From: Zancudomyces culisetae
Taxonomy: Eukaryota > Kickxellomycota > Harpellomycetes > Harpellales > Legeriomycetaceae
Assembly (NCBI GenBank): GCA_001969505.1
Contig: LSSK01001043.1
Span: 1 to 16,087, forward strand
Length of the DNA: 16,087 nucleotides
Reading direction: 5' to 3'
Made by a program: the position numbers and the translations under genes. A model generated the notes under the pieces. That model worked only from the letters and a program-made list of their open reading frames with translations, did no database searches and was not told where the DNA came from. The stretch's first letter is position 1. Each line of letters opens with the position of its first letter. Positions 1-8,243 of this stretch are shown here, one piece after another.

Positions 1-3000
1 GTAGTAAGAGTAAGAGAAAGAGAAAGAGAAGAGGTATTGGAATTTAACTGCAATATATCGATAACAAGATGCCGAATATTTTCTATAAATAACTCGGTAA
101 TATCCAACCGGTTAGCAGAATGATACGACATATTTTCTCCATAAATATCCTGATTTGAGAAAGGGTTTGGTAAGCCAAATAAATTGGTGATAAAACTGGT
201 TCTTTTATCAATGGTAGATAATTTGGATTGAAACTTGGATACAACCAACTTGTACAATACATTGTTATTGTTGTTGTTGGAGATTATTTCAACAATTTGG
301 TACAAATAAAATCCCAAATCAATTCCATCTCTATCAATCTCATTATGATTATGATTATGATTATGATTGTTTGGTAAAATATTTTCTACCAGATTTTCCA
401 CAACTAGTGTTAATAATTCTTTATATTCCGTGTTGTTTTCGTATATTTCAAGGATATCAATATTACAAAACTCTTTTACACTCGAAATCAGCCACAGTAA
501 TACCAAATTCGTAAATGCATCAGTTGTCTTTCCACCCTCTTCCAATCCACCAACACTACCAGCATTTCTGTTGTTTTCAGAGCTTTTCAGTCGAGTCTGA
601 TCAAGAATTGCATTTACTAAAAGCATCAATTGCTGTGGATCAATAAACACCTTGTCAGTATCTCGAAGTATGTTGTATATTCTAGTTGTGGTATGTAATG
701 GAACCATATCTTTACGAGCTATACCAAACCCAAACCCAAAACCAAAACCAAAACCAAGAAAAAAGTCATCATCATTATTACTCTTCTTTTTGTCAAACTT
801 GTAATAATCCGACCATCCAATCGTCGTACTCGATGACATATACTTGCCCTCAACACCACATTTATTATTTCTGGTAATTGTATCATTATTGTCAATTCCA
901 AAACAATATCTTATACATTTAAGCATTTCCATGCTGCGAATTATAACGGTGTCTTTACAACTCGAATCAAACAACGTATCCACCATATATCCAAGGTACC
1001 GAGCCAAGACCTCAAGTGTATCTTGTTTGCATCTTTCCTGACGTTTATTCTGATTTTGATTTTGATTCTGCTGTTGCATTATAATATCCTTGCAAATGGA
1101 ACTGGTATTATGATTATTCTGAAATGTCAATGTTACAAGTAGTGATAGTGTTGGTAAATGATGTGAACTGCTAATTCTTCCTATTCCAGATACATCATGT
1201 CCCGATATTTCGGTGCTTGCAAGTAGCTTTTCCTTTTCCAAAATAATATTGTATATCGTTGATTTGTAGCTGTCTATATCTATATTCCGCGTGTATTTCT
1301 GTTGGTTGGTATCCTTGGTCAAAAATAATAGCAGGTAATTAACTATATATATTGAATTTGAACCATGTAGTGTAGTCATGTTCTTGATAGCATAGTCCAA
1401 AACCATTATACAAACCTTTGAACTATTATTATTATTATTATTATTATTATCATTGATAAAGTAATTTGTATATATTATTATCAACAATAATACCAACACA
1501 TTTTCCCATTTTTTAATCCGATTGCTATATTTGCTACTCATAATGCTAGCCGGCTGAGTCTGGCTAGTTATTTTCGTTAATATCCCAACACAACCTTCTG
1601 CGCTCAATAAATATAGCCTGTCATTCACACTGCCTGCCACAACTGCCCACAAATGTACTGTTTTCAACAACACTACCGCCAATGTTTGAACACTAACCAG
1701 TCTCCGTTTGATCTGTTCGGTATCAAAACCATTGGTATCGACTATCTCCCCAATCAGCTCTTGTAAACAGCTTGGCTCATCTTGCTCTTGCCCGTCATTG
1801 CCCCGCCTGAAGGTATTTTGATCTTTATTATACTTGTTGGTTTGTTGATGTAATTGTAGTTTTAATTGTAATTGTTGTTGTGTTTTATGATTTAGTATTA
1901 CAATATCGCTTGCAATTTCCAAATACAACCACTCAAAGACTGTATTGTTCAGAACGATAACATCACCACTGCTCTCAATCATTATATATTTCAACACGTT
2001 GTCCCATACATTGCCGCCCACCAGTCTCGCCAATCCCAATGTCATTTGTTCATAGCTATGTGAAGGATTAAATAGTTCGTACACAAACACTTCATTGATT
2101 TTCTCAAAACTTGTCGTTTCTCCAAACATCGAATGATCCAAATTAACGAGTCTATTTACCAATGCCTTGTTTTCAAGAATCTCACGCTCCAAAACTATTT
2201 CATAATCCTTTTCTTCCTCACTTTTAACAGCCGGACTACAATAAAACAATGTCGGAATTGTTGGTCCCTTGAGCCACCGTCCATATATATACGCCAATTT
2301 TAAACTCATCAACTGAATGTCCATGTTATACGAACTGGAATACTTCACTATTGTATGCTTAATCCCTTTTGATACAAGTTTTAAAAGCTTTGTTCTGTTT
2401 TTTCTAGTCTCCTTCAACTTCATTATTGAACTATAAAACACTTTTAAAATATTTAATTGTACTGCCCCTTCACGTCGACCCCCAAAACTACCAAAACTAC
2501 CACCACCACCACCACCATTGCCTCCAATACTACTACCTCCAATACCAACTCCAACTCCAACTCCAACTCCAACACTACCTCTCTCTTCACTCCCACTTTT
2601 ACTAATACCACTCCCACTCCCACTTCCACTCCCACTTCCACTTCTACTTCCACTTCTACTTCCGTTGATCCTGGAACTACCAAGCCCAATACTATACTCA
2701 CTATCGCTATGCGATTCCATTGTTGATATTACCATGCCTCCACTAATATACAATACACAAAACTCTGCCACCAATACGTCATGCTGCTCATATTCACTTT
2801 GAAGCACACTGCCGCCTTTACTATTCACCACTAACAACAACACGCTTGACAACTCCATTTCATACCCTACTTTTTTATTTTGCATGCTAGTAGTGCTGTA
2901 TGAATTATATCCTCTTTTTCCAAACACCATTTGATCATCTTGTTCATTCACACCATAATAGTTTTTACCATCGCTTCTCCCATTGGCATTAATATTCGAC

Positions 3001-4415
3001 TGCTCGTTGCTTCCACTATTCAACACAATAATTTCGTTGATCACCACACTCAGCATTCTTTCGTATTCTTTCATTTTGTAAATAGCTTCAATATTTTGCC
3101 GTGAATATAATATCACGTATTTAAGAATCTGTACATAATTAAGCTTGACTGTCTCGTTATTTAAACTAACCAAAGCGTCTTCGCTTTCATTATCATTTGC
3201 ATCACTGTTATATTCGTTATCACTAGATTCATATCCTCGTCTCTGAAGCTTTCTTGTCCGTGATAAACCTAATGATCTCAATGTCGTTTTTCTAAATGGT
3301 GATGTGGGTGCCGAAACTGTGTCTGCTCGTGAAAACTTGCTCCCTTGCGAATCCATTTTTACTCTTTTAGCCTCTCTCAGTATCTCAGTATTTTCTCTTT
3401 TACCACCAAATGTACGTTTGTTTCCTCCATCACTACAATATTCAAAACTATCATTGCTATCACTTTCTTGGCTGTTGCTCATCTCTGTATCTTTTTCTTT
3501 TTCTTCTTCTTCATCTTCCCGTCTTGTTTCTCTGGAAATCATCCTCTTTCTACTGTCAAGCTTCATGATTGTTTTATACTCCTTATTACATTGTCTATTC
3601 TTTTCTTGATACACTTTGTTGCTTTCAAGTAGATTTTGTATTTTCCCAGAAACCATCTGTAAATTGACTACTCCATTCTTTGATAATACCTGCAGCACAT
3701 GCTTTACCAGCACTTTATTGCTCGTGTAGTTTGGAACAAACACCTCCCCAGAAATACCACTCCCATAATTGCACTCTTCTAACCCACCTCTATCAATATT
3801 TCTATCAACATTTCTATTTCTATTTCTATTTTTACTTTTATTTTTATTTTTATTTGTATCACTTGGAGAATACAGTATTTGAAAGATATTCCTCGCCAAC
3901 ATTACGTTTTTTTCGAGACGAGCAAATACACGCATTTCACTGGCCTCAATGCTCTTGATTTTACTTTTATTCCCCCCATATATCATTCTTGTCTTATTGA
4001 TACCACGTACTTTGGTTTGATACAGCCGAATTTCCAACTCTAGAAAACTCACCAGTGTTGTTATTAATTTGTTGTACATTTCATTCTCATTTACTGCTGT
4101 TGTTTCTTCTGTTGCTGCTGCTGCTGCTGTTTTTGTTGTTGTTGTTGTTGCCCCAAGAGCTTGTATCACTCCTTCGTTTGATCTACCGACCCTATTTCCA
4201 ACACTCGAACTACTTGTGCCAAATTCGTACTCTTGTATCGATTCTGTGTTTGTTTGTGACTCCAAATCTAAATCCAGGTCTAAATCTCGTTCTTGAACCC
4301 TTCTATTTCGCTCGCTTTCGGTTTCCAAAATACATAATATTGAAACTATCGCATTTTGTCGCTCCGTTAACCCTGTCGACACGAGTTTGTCTATATGTTC
4401 TACTATTGCCTCCAT
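1..4415 (-). CDS. Giant 3'-truncated reading frame, candidate Tel1/ATM-family N-terminal half
   Basis: Read on the minus strand, the frame stays open from the ATG at 4415-4413 to the left edge: 1471 complete codons with no stop and no intron needed. An in-frame TAA at 4433-4431 lies just upstream, so this ATG is the natural start. Residues 11-27 (LVSTGLTERQNAI followed by VSIL) resemble the TAN motif at the start of Tel1/ATM kinases, with the usual Lys replaced by Gly15. Helical segments follow that resemble the Tel1 N-terminal solenoid, for example NYVQILKYVILYSRQNIEAI. Basic NLS-like clusters lie near residues 330-353. Many low-complexity inserts interrupt the frame: DLDL, NKNK/NRNR, SGSG, GVGV, poly-Asn, NQNQ, GFGF and NHNH. 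Tel1 kinases are DNA-damage and telomere PIKKs of about 2800-3000 residues, so FAT and kinase domains would lie beyond the window. The coding frame is certain in what I read. The family call is an inference, and another large helical-repeat nuclear protein is possible. Confidence 0.8.
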   Translation of the reverse strand, partial: MEAIVEHIDKLVSTGLTERQNAIVSILCILETESERNRRVQERDLDLDLDLESQTNTESIQEYEFGTSSSSVGNRVGRSNEGVIQALGATTTTTKTAAAAATEETTAVNENEMYNKLITTLVSFLELEIRLYQTKVRGINKTRMIYGGNKSKIKSIEASEMRVFARLEKNVMLARNIFQILYSPSDTNKNKNKSKNRNRNRNVDRNIDRGGLEECNYGSGISGEVFVPNYTSNKVLVKHVLQVLSKNGVVNLQMVSGKIQNLLESNKVYQEKNRQCNKEYKTIMKLDSRKRMISRETRREDEEEEKEKDTEMSNSQESDSNDSFEYCSDGGNKRTFGGKRENTEILREAKRVKMDSQGSKFSRADTVSAPTSPFRKTTLRSLGLSRTRKLQRRGYESSDNEYNSDANDNESEDALVSLNNETVKLNYVQILKYVILYSRQNIEAIYKMKEYERMLSVVINEIIVLNSGSNEQSNINANGRSDGKNYYGVNEQDDQMVFGKRGYNSYSTTSMQNKKVGYEMELSSVLLLVVNSKGGSVLQSEYEQHDVLVAEFCVLYISGGMVISTMESHSDSEYSIGLGSSRINGSRSGSRSGSGSGSGSGSGISKSGSEERGSVGVGVGVGVGIGGSSIGGNGGGGGGSFGSFGGRREGAVQLNILKVFYSSIMKLKETRKNRTKLLKLVSKGIKHTIVKYSSSYNMDIQLMSLKLAYIYGRWLKGPTIPTLFYCSPAVKSEEEKDYEIVLEREILENKALVNRLVNLDHSMFGETTSFEKINEVFVYELFNPSHSYEQMTLGLARLVGGNVWDNVLKYIMIESSGDVIVLNNTVFEWLYLEIASDIVILNHKTQQQLQLKLQLHQQTNKYNKDQNTFRRGNDGQEQDEPSCLQELIGEIVDTNGFDTEQIKRRLVSVQTLAVVLLKTVHLWAVVAGSVNDRLYLLSAEGCVGILTKITSQTQPASIMSSKYSNRIKKWENVLVLLLIIIYTNYFINDNNNNNNNNSSKVCIMVLDYAIKNMTTLHGSNSIYIVNYLLLFLTKDTNQQKYTRNIDIDSYKSTIYNIILEKEKLLASTEISGHDVSGIGRISSSHHLPTLSLLVTLTFQNNHNTSSICKDIIMQQQNQNQNQNKRQERCKQDTLEVLARYLGYMVDTLFDSSCKDTVIIRSMEMLKCIRYCFGIDNNDTITRNNKCGVEGKYMSSSTTIGWSDYYKFDKKKSNNDDDFFLGFGFGFGFGFGIARKDMVPLHTTTRIYNILRDTDKVFIDPQQLMLLVNAILDQTRLKSSENNRNAGSVGGLEEGGKTTDAFTNLVLLWLISSVKEFCNIDILEIYENNTEYKELLTLVVENLVENILPNNHNHNHNHNEIDRDGIDLGFYLYQIVEIISNNNNNNVLYKLVVSKFQSKLSTIDKRTSFITNLFGLPNPFSNQDIYGENMSYHSANRLDITELFIENIRHLVIDILQLNSNTSSLSLSLTLT
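341..369 (-). repeat. Coding hexanucleotide repeat encoding Asn-His
   Basis: Near-perfect ATTATG units on the plus strand are read on the minus strand as AATCAT, giving four Asn-His pairs in the giant frame. Confidence 0.85.
721..758 (-). repeat. Coding hexanucleotide repeat encoding Gly-Phe
   Basis: Six-bp GGTTTT/GGGTTT units on the minus strand encode about five alternating Gly-Phe pairs after an Asp-Asp-Asp-Phe-Phe stretch. The frame is intact across it. FG-type runs are known in nucleoporins, but this one is isolated and looks like repeat expansion. Confidence 0.8.
1045..1071 (-). repeat. Coding repeat encoding Gln-Asn dipeptides
   Basis: CAGAAT/CAAAAT units on the minus strand encode a QNQNQN run after QQQ in the giant frame. 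It is one of several alternating-dipeptide tracts in this gene. Confidence 0.8.
1424..1450 (-). repeat. ATT/AAT trinucleotide microsatellite encoding poly-Asn
   Basis: About eight ATT units on the plus strand are read as AAT codons in the giant minus-strand frame, giving a run of seven or more Asn. The pure trinucleotide repeat should be length-polymorphic. Confidence 0.85.
2505..2664 (-). repeat. Coding low-complexity block: Ser-Gly, Gly-Val and poly-Gly
   Basis: In the giant frame (about residues 585-636), 6-bp-period repeats AGTGGA/AGTGGG encode alternating Ser-Gly. They are followed by GGAGTT repeats encoding Gly-Val and a GGT run encoding poly-Gly. The frame continues cleanly on both sides, so this is an expanded disordered linker rather than a break. 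Open frames on the other strand here are its shadows. Confidence 0.85.
3807..3858 (-). repeat. Coding hexanucleotide repeat: Asn-Lys / Asn-Arg
   Basis: On the minus strand AATAAA, AGTAAA and AATAGA units alternate and encode an Asn-Lys, Ser-Lys, then Asn-Arg dipeptide run in the giant frame. This basic linker lies between two predicted helical segments. Confidence 0.8.
4335..4385 (-). other. TAN-like motif in the N-terminus of the giant frame
   Basis: Residues 11-27 fit the spacing hydrophobic-x3-(K/R)-x2-(D/E)-R-x3-hydrophobic of the Tel1/ATM N-terminal TAN motif: Leu11, Gly15 in place of the basic residue, Glu18-Arg19, Ile23. The motif is short and one key position differs, so it is suggestive only. 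Confidence 0.4.
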
Positions 4416-4571
4416 TTTTTGTACATTTATTTACTTACTTGTTTATTTACTTGTTTGTTTATTTATTTGTATTTCTCAATTTCTTTTTTCTTTTCTCTTT
4501 TCTCTTCTTTTTTTTTCTGTAGTTTAAAGTATAAATCTTTAGTAATGAAAAACAAAAAGAAATGACAATAC

Positions 4572-4593
4572 TAATAATAATAATAATAATAAT
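4572..4593. repeat. AAT trinucleotide microsatellite
   Basis: Seven or so TAA/AAT units in tandem, located about 160 bp upstream of the start codon of the giant minus-strand gene. Confidence 0.85.
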
Positions 4594-5035
4594 AGTAATG
4601 TGTCAATCGAGTATTAAAAAAGTTATCAAACTATACTTTTCCAAACACCACAAATTTAGATTTGTTTGTTGACTGGTTTTCTTTTCCGCTTTAATTGTTT
4701 TCATTAAATTTTTTTTTTTTACATGTGTGTGTTTATTATCTTTTGATCACTTGATACAAATCACGCTTTACATTTGCGAAAATATAAGATTATTTACATC
4801 AACAAAAAAGAAATAAGAAAATAAAAACAGCTCAACTCTAAAGTGATGGGAAAGCGGTAGAATGCAAGACAAAAGACAAAAGGGAAAAAGTGGCTACTTG
4901 GAGTAACATTACAGAAAATTACATCACCCCTTCGTTTTTTTTCCTCTACTCTCTGGTAATCAATACTAGGTAAGGATGCTACAATTTTTTAGCATTAAGC
5001 TGGAACCTTATTTTTATTTGGAAAGTTTTGTACAT

Positions 5036-5059
5036 GGTGGTGGGGGGAGAGGGGGGGGC
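5036..5059 (+). other. G-rich tract in AT-rich intergenic DNA
   Basis: The plus strand carries GGTGGT followed by runs of six and eight G separated by AGA. It could form a two-quartet G-quadruplex. It does not meet the strict four-run G3 rule with loops of at least one base. It stands out because the surroundings are strongly AT-rich. Confidence 0.45.
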
Positions 5060-6577
5060 TTGCAACTTGATTTTTCTATTCATTTATTTCCATTCACATG
5101 CTTTTCCGAGTTTGAAAGCATGAGAGACTCGAGAAACCTTTTTAGTTTGCAATCATAGAGTGGAATAAGGTAATTAGACAATACTGAACTATTCAAAGGC
5201 TTGAGGGTCGCTTTAGGACCCAATTACTTTAAACTATTCATTATTAATAAACTGGGTTCAAGAATACAATAAAAGCAAAATAAAACATAAATATGTATAT
5301 AGGATATTCAAATTGGATGCGAGTTTTTATTGAATCAAATCCAAAATATAATCGATCGGTTATTGACTCTTACAGTCGAAACATAGTAGAATGTACATTT
5401 ATCTAGTGAATTAATACGTAGATGCATATGAACCTGTCACAGCTATGCTTTTACGTTTCAGTATGCTTTATTAAACATGTCACTGAATATCAAACGCAAT
5501 GCAATCATAATTAGTAATTCTCTCACACTTCACACTTTCACTCTCACTACCCCCTCCTGCTAACAGGTTCAAGACTATTTTTCATATCTGTATTTTTCCG
5601 ATTATCCTGTCCATACTTGGTTGGTTTTTTTTGGTTAATCAAAAATAATAATAAAAAGCGCCTTTTTTTCTTCCTTTAACCTACTTTTTGTTTTTCGCCT
5701 CGACATAATATCATTCTTCAAATAATAATATATGAAGCAACACAAAACGTTTTTTCTTGGGTATTATATCGTTTTACCTTTGAAATACTATTCTGTTTAA
5801 ATGTAGATAATAAGAGACCAACAGTAATCCGTGGTGTAAATTACCATTCGAATGTTTGTAACATATTATATACGCCATTTGTAAACGCCTAGCTATTAGC
5901 AAAATGATGAATTGTTATAAAATCTTTTGAAAAAAAAAAAAAAAAAAAGATAATTAAAATTTTTACTTTTACAAGTAGTTTCACTCCCCCTTTGTGTTGA
6001 AAAAAAAGATACTTAATAATAACTTTAAAGAGTTTAACCATAATCAGCCAGTGTTTGTGCTATATTTTTTACCATTTTGAGAATGCATCCGACTATTCAT
6101 TCAGCCTATTCTAATTAAATTTAGAGGTACCAGCAATACTTTTATAAAGGCATTATTTCCGTGCTATACTTAACTCTTAGCATTATACAATGTTTTACAT
6201 AAACCAATTTGTTATATTACTACATTTGCTGTTACTAAGAAAAATAAATACTATCGCTTTGATCTTTTTTTAGAATAAAAACACTATTATCTCACAAATT
6301 CCGTTGGTCGGGTTTGCTATTAAAAAAAAATTTCCAGCGATAACCAAAACGAAAATCAAAAATATAAAATTTTATCGAATTTATTGAATTTATAAATAGA
6401 TTATATCCTCAATCTTGTAATATAATTTACAAGTTTACCTAACTAGTATGTTAAAAATAGAAGTTCTATTATTATACTATATTTATTCAATTTATATACA
6501 TATGATTATAATTAAAACTTTTATTTTTTTTTTCTTGATGAATTCATTAATGGTCAAAGATACCCTTTTTTTTTTCG

Positions 6578-6587
6578 TATTTAAATA
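6578..6587 (+). promoter_or_regulatory. Possible TATA-like element of the secreted-protein gene
   Basis: The sequence TATTTAAATA lies about 160 bp upstream of the ATG at 6747, after a T-run. AT-rich context makes chance matches likely. Confidence 0.25.
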
Positions 6588-6746
6588 AACTTGCTTTGCC
6601 TTGGTTCACTTTATCTTTAATATTCAAAACGATTTTTCATTATTAAATAGCATTACACTCCAAGATATTCATTCAAACTAAAAGTTCCATTTAACCACTT
6701 CAACTTTAATAAAGTAAAATAAAATAAAAACAACAACAGATTAAAA

Positions 6747-7337
6747 ATGCAATATACACACGCCATATACACGATCTTTATGCTGATGGCAACTTACATT
6801 GAGGGTAAGCCTGCAAGCGAAATGAACTTGGCACACGGAAGCGATAGTACTGCTGGACTTTTGAAGAGAAAGCTCGTGTTAAACTCGCCACTAATCCATC
6901 TAGAAGACAATGAAATGATAAAAGACGATTCACAATCCCTCGAAAATGAACTCGTGAAGAAGGGTGATTTCAAGATTGCAAACTACCTGAGCACATCACA
7001 AAAAAATCTCAGAAAGCGCAATGAACAAAGTAACAGCAGTAGTCTATCCGACAGATTATTGTGTCTATTTGGAGGTTGCCCCCCTCCACCACCACCACCA
7101 CCACCACCAGTTGTTTATCAGTACGTTACTTGTTATGAAACCCGCCACATACCAGTCTACACCACAGTATACTATAAGCCTGATGTAAGCACCAAATGGA
7201 TTACAAATACTGTAACAGGTACAACTTCTGTAAGCAACACAAAGGCAACAACAGTAACTACAACTGTTCCAGCCACAGCATCAACTACAAGTTATACTAC
7301 AGTGACTAGAACTTCCACTCTAACAGACCAATGTTAA
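6747..7337 (+). CDS. Small secreted Pro/Thr-rich protein with possible Kex2 processing sites
   Basis: This 196-residue protein begins with a plausible signal peptide (hydrophobic core about residues 6-18, cleavage near Gly20 or Ala23). A charged spacer follows, with dibasic sites at Lys40-Arg41 and Lys90-Arg91 that a Kex2-type protease could cut. The mature part after Arg91 has CLFGGC (Cys106, Cys111), a run of ten prolines at 112-121, a Tyr-rich segment with Cys129, and a Thr/Ser-rich tail ending in Cys196. This suits an O-glycosylated wall or secreted protein. There is no hydrophobic C-terminus, so no GPI anchor. The ATG has an A at -3 in an A-rich leader (AACAACAACAG...). I do not recognise a named family. 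The four cysteines in the processed part could form two disulfides. Function is unknown. Confidence 0.75.
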   Translation: MQYTHAIYTIFMLMATYIEGKPASEMNLAHGSDSTAGLLKRKLVLNSPLIHLEDNEMIKDDSQSLENELVKKGDFKIANYLSTSQKNLRKRNEQSNSSSLSDRLLCLFGGCPPPPPPPPPPVVYQYVTCYETRHIPVYTTVYYKPDVSTKWITNTVTGTTSVSNTKATTVTTTVPATASTTSYTTVTRTSTLTDQC

Positions 7338-8243
7338 TCTTGACTTTTTTTTTTTTTTTTCACTCTCATTTTTTCGTTTTTCATTTTTGTTTTTTGTTTT
7401 TTCATTAGTGATATTTAACTTTGGCAATTAGCATTTGGATTATTTTTAGAATTTAGGCAAGACTCTTACTCACACTCTTACTCCCCTTTTCCCTCTCTCT
7501 TTTGTTTCTCTTTCTATTCTTTTTTATGAACAATATAAAACCTTTTTTTCTTTTGCTTTTTCCTTTTTGCCTCTCCTCCTCCTCCTCCTCCCCATCCCCA
7601 TCCCCATCCCAGGAAAAGTCATATTATTTTGTTTTTTCAAAAGAGTTACCCATTTAGCATTAAAAAATAAAAAATTTTGAAAAGTTTTTACCATATAATA
7701 ATAACAACAAGTAAAACTATAAAAGCAAGGAAAGATGGGAGCAAAAGTTATAAAAGTACCATAAAATGACATTTAAAAGTGGAATTACAACAATCCTTTT
7801 TTTTTTGTCTTTTTGTCTTTTCTGTCACCACCACATTTTCTTTTTGTTTTGATGGCTTTACAATTTTTTAAAAGTCAACTAAATAAAAGAAAAAGAAAAC
7901 AAATAATAATATAATAGTATTAAAGATCTATAACAATACTGAAAACATTTAAATATTAAACTTTCAATTACAATATATCAAAAAAGTAAAAAAAAATTTT
8001 TTAATTTTTATTTCAAATTATTAGTATAATTATTGGAAAAATTATAGAAAATAAGAGAAATGAGCAATAAAAAAAATAATAATAAAAACTAAAATAAAAA
8101 GTAAAAAAAAAACTAAATCGTAAATAAAGCTAGCTTGTGTTTATAAACAAATATATACAATTATTTTATTATTATTTGGCTTGCATGATTTAATTGTAAA
8201 CAAAGAAAAAAAGAAAAAAAAGTAAAGGGAAAAGTAAAAGGAA
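7338..8243. other. Intergenic spacer between secreted-protein gene and NDC1, no gene seen
   Basis: The left part is pyrimidine-rich on the plus strand (T-runs, CTC-rich blocks, CCT repeats, CCCCAT repeats) and probably holds the 3' end of the secreted-protein transcript. The right part is A-rich and probably holds the NDC1 promoter and leader. The 82-codon minus-strand frame at 7524-7772 is made mostly of repeat translation (Gly-Met, poly-Arg) and is not accepted. Confidence 0.55.
7572..7610 (-). repeat. CCT and CCCCAT tandem repeats; G-quadruplex motif on minus strand
   Basis: A run of CTC/CCT triplets leads into C4-AT-C4-AT-C4-AT-C3 at 7590-7610. On the minus strand this is four G-runs with 2-nt AT loops, a canonical G-quadruplex motif. 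The plus strand is a matching i-motif candidate. Confidence 0.75.

Larger units (their letters stand above)
4416..6746. other. Divergent intergenic region (2.3 kb), no gene seen
   Basis: This stretch separates the minus-strand giant gene from the plus-strand secreted-protein gene, so it should carry both promoters. It holds TTTA/CTTG tetranucleotide runs near 4420-4475 (5' leader of the giant gene), an AAT microsatellite at 4572-4593, a G-rich tract at 5036-5059, an 18-A run near 5930-5950 and much AT-rich sequence. I found no tRNA-like structure and no convincing open frame. The longest, 4976-5158, is 60 codons of atypical composition. Confidence 0.6.

Noticed and set aside
2453-2802. Several overlapping frames of Thr-Ser, Pro-Leu and Val-Glu repeats on both strands
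   Set aside because: All are translations of the same hexanucleotide repeat in other frames; the minus-strand giant frame explains the region.
4055-4522. Plus-strand 155-codon frame rich in Leu and Phe
   Set aside because: It overlaps the N-terminal coding part of the giant minus-strand frame and its T-rich leader, and is a repeat-driven shadow.
4976-5158. Sixty-codon frame containing Gly-rich GGGGRGGG
   Set aside because: Short, no recognisable motif, and the Gly run is a translation of the G-rich tract.
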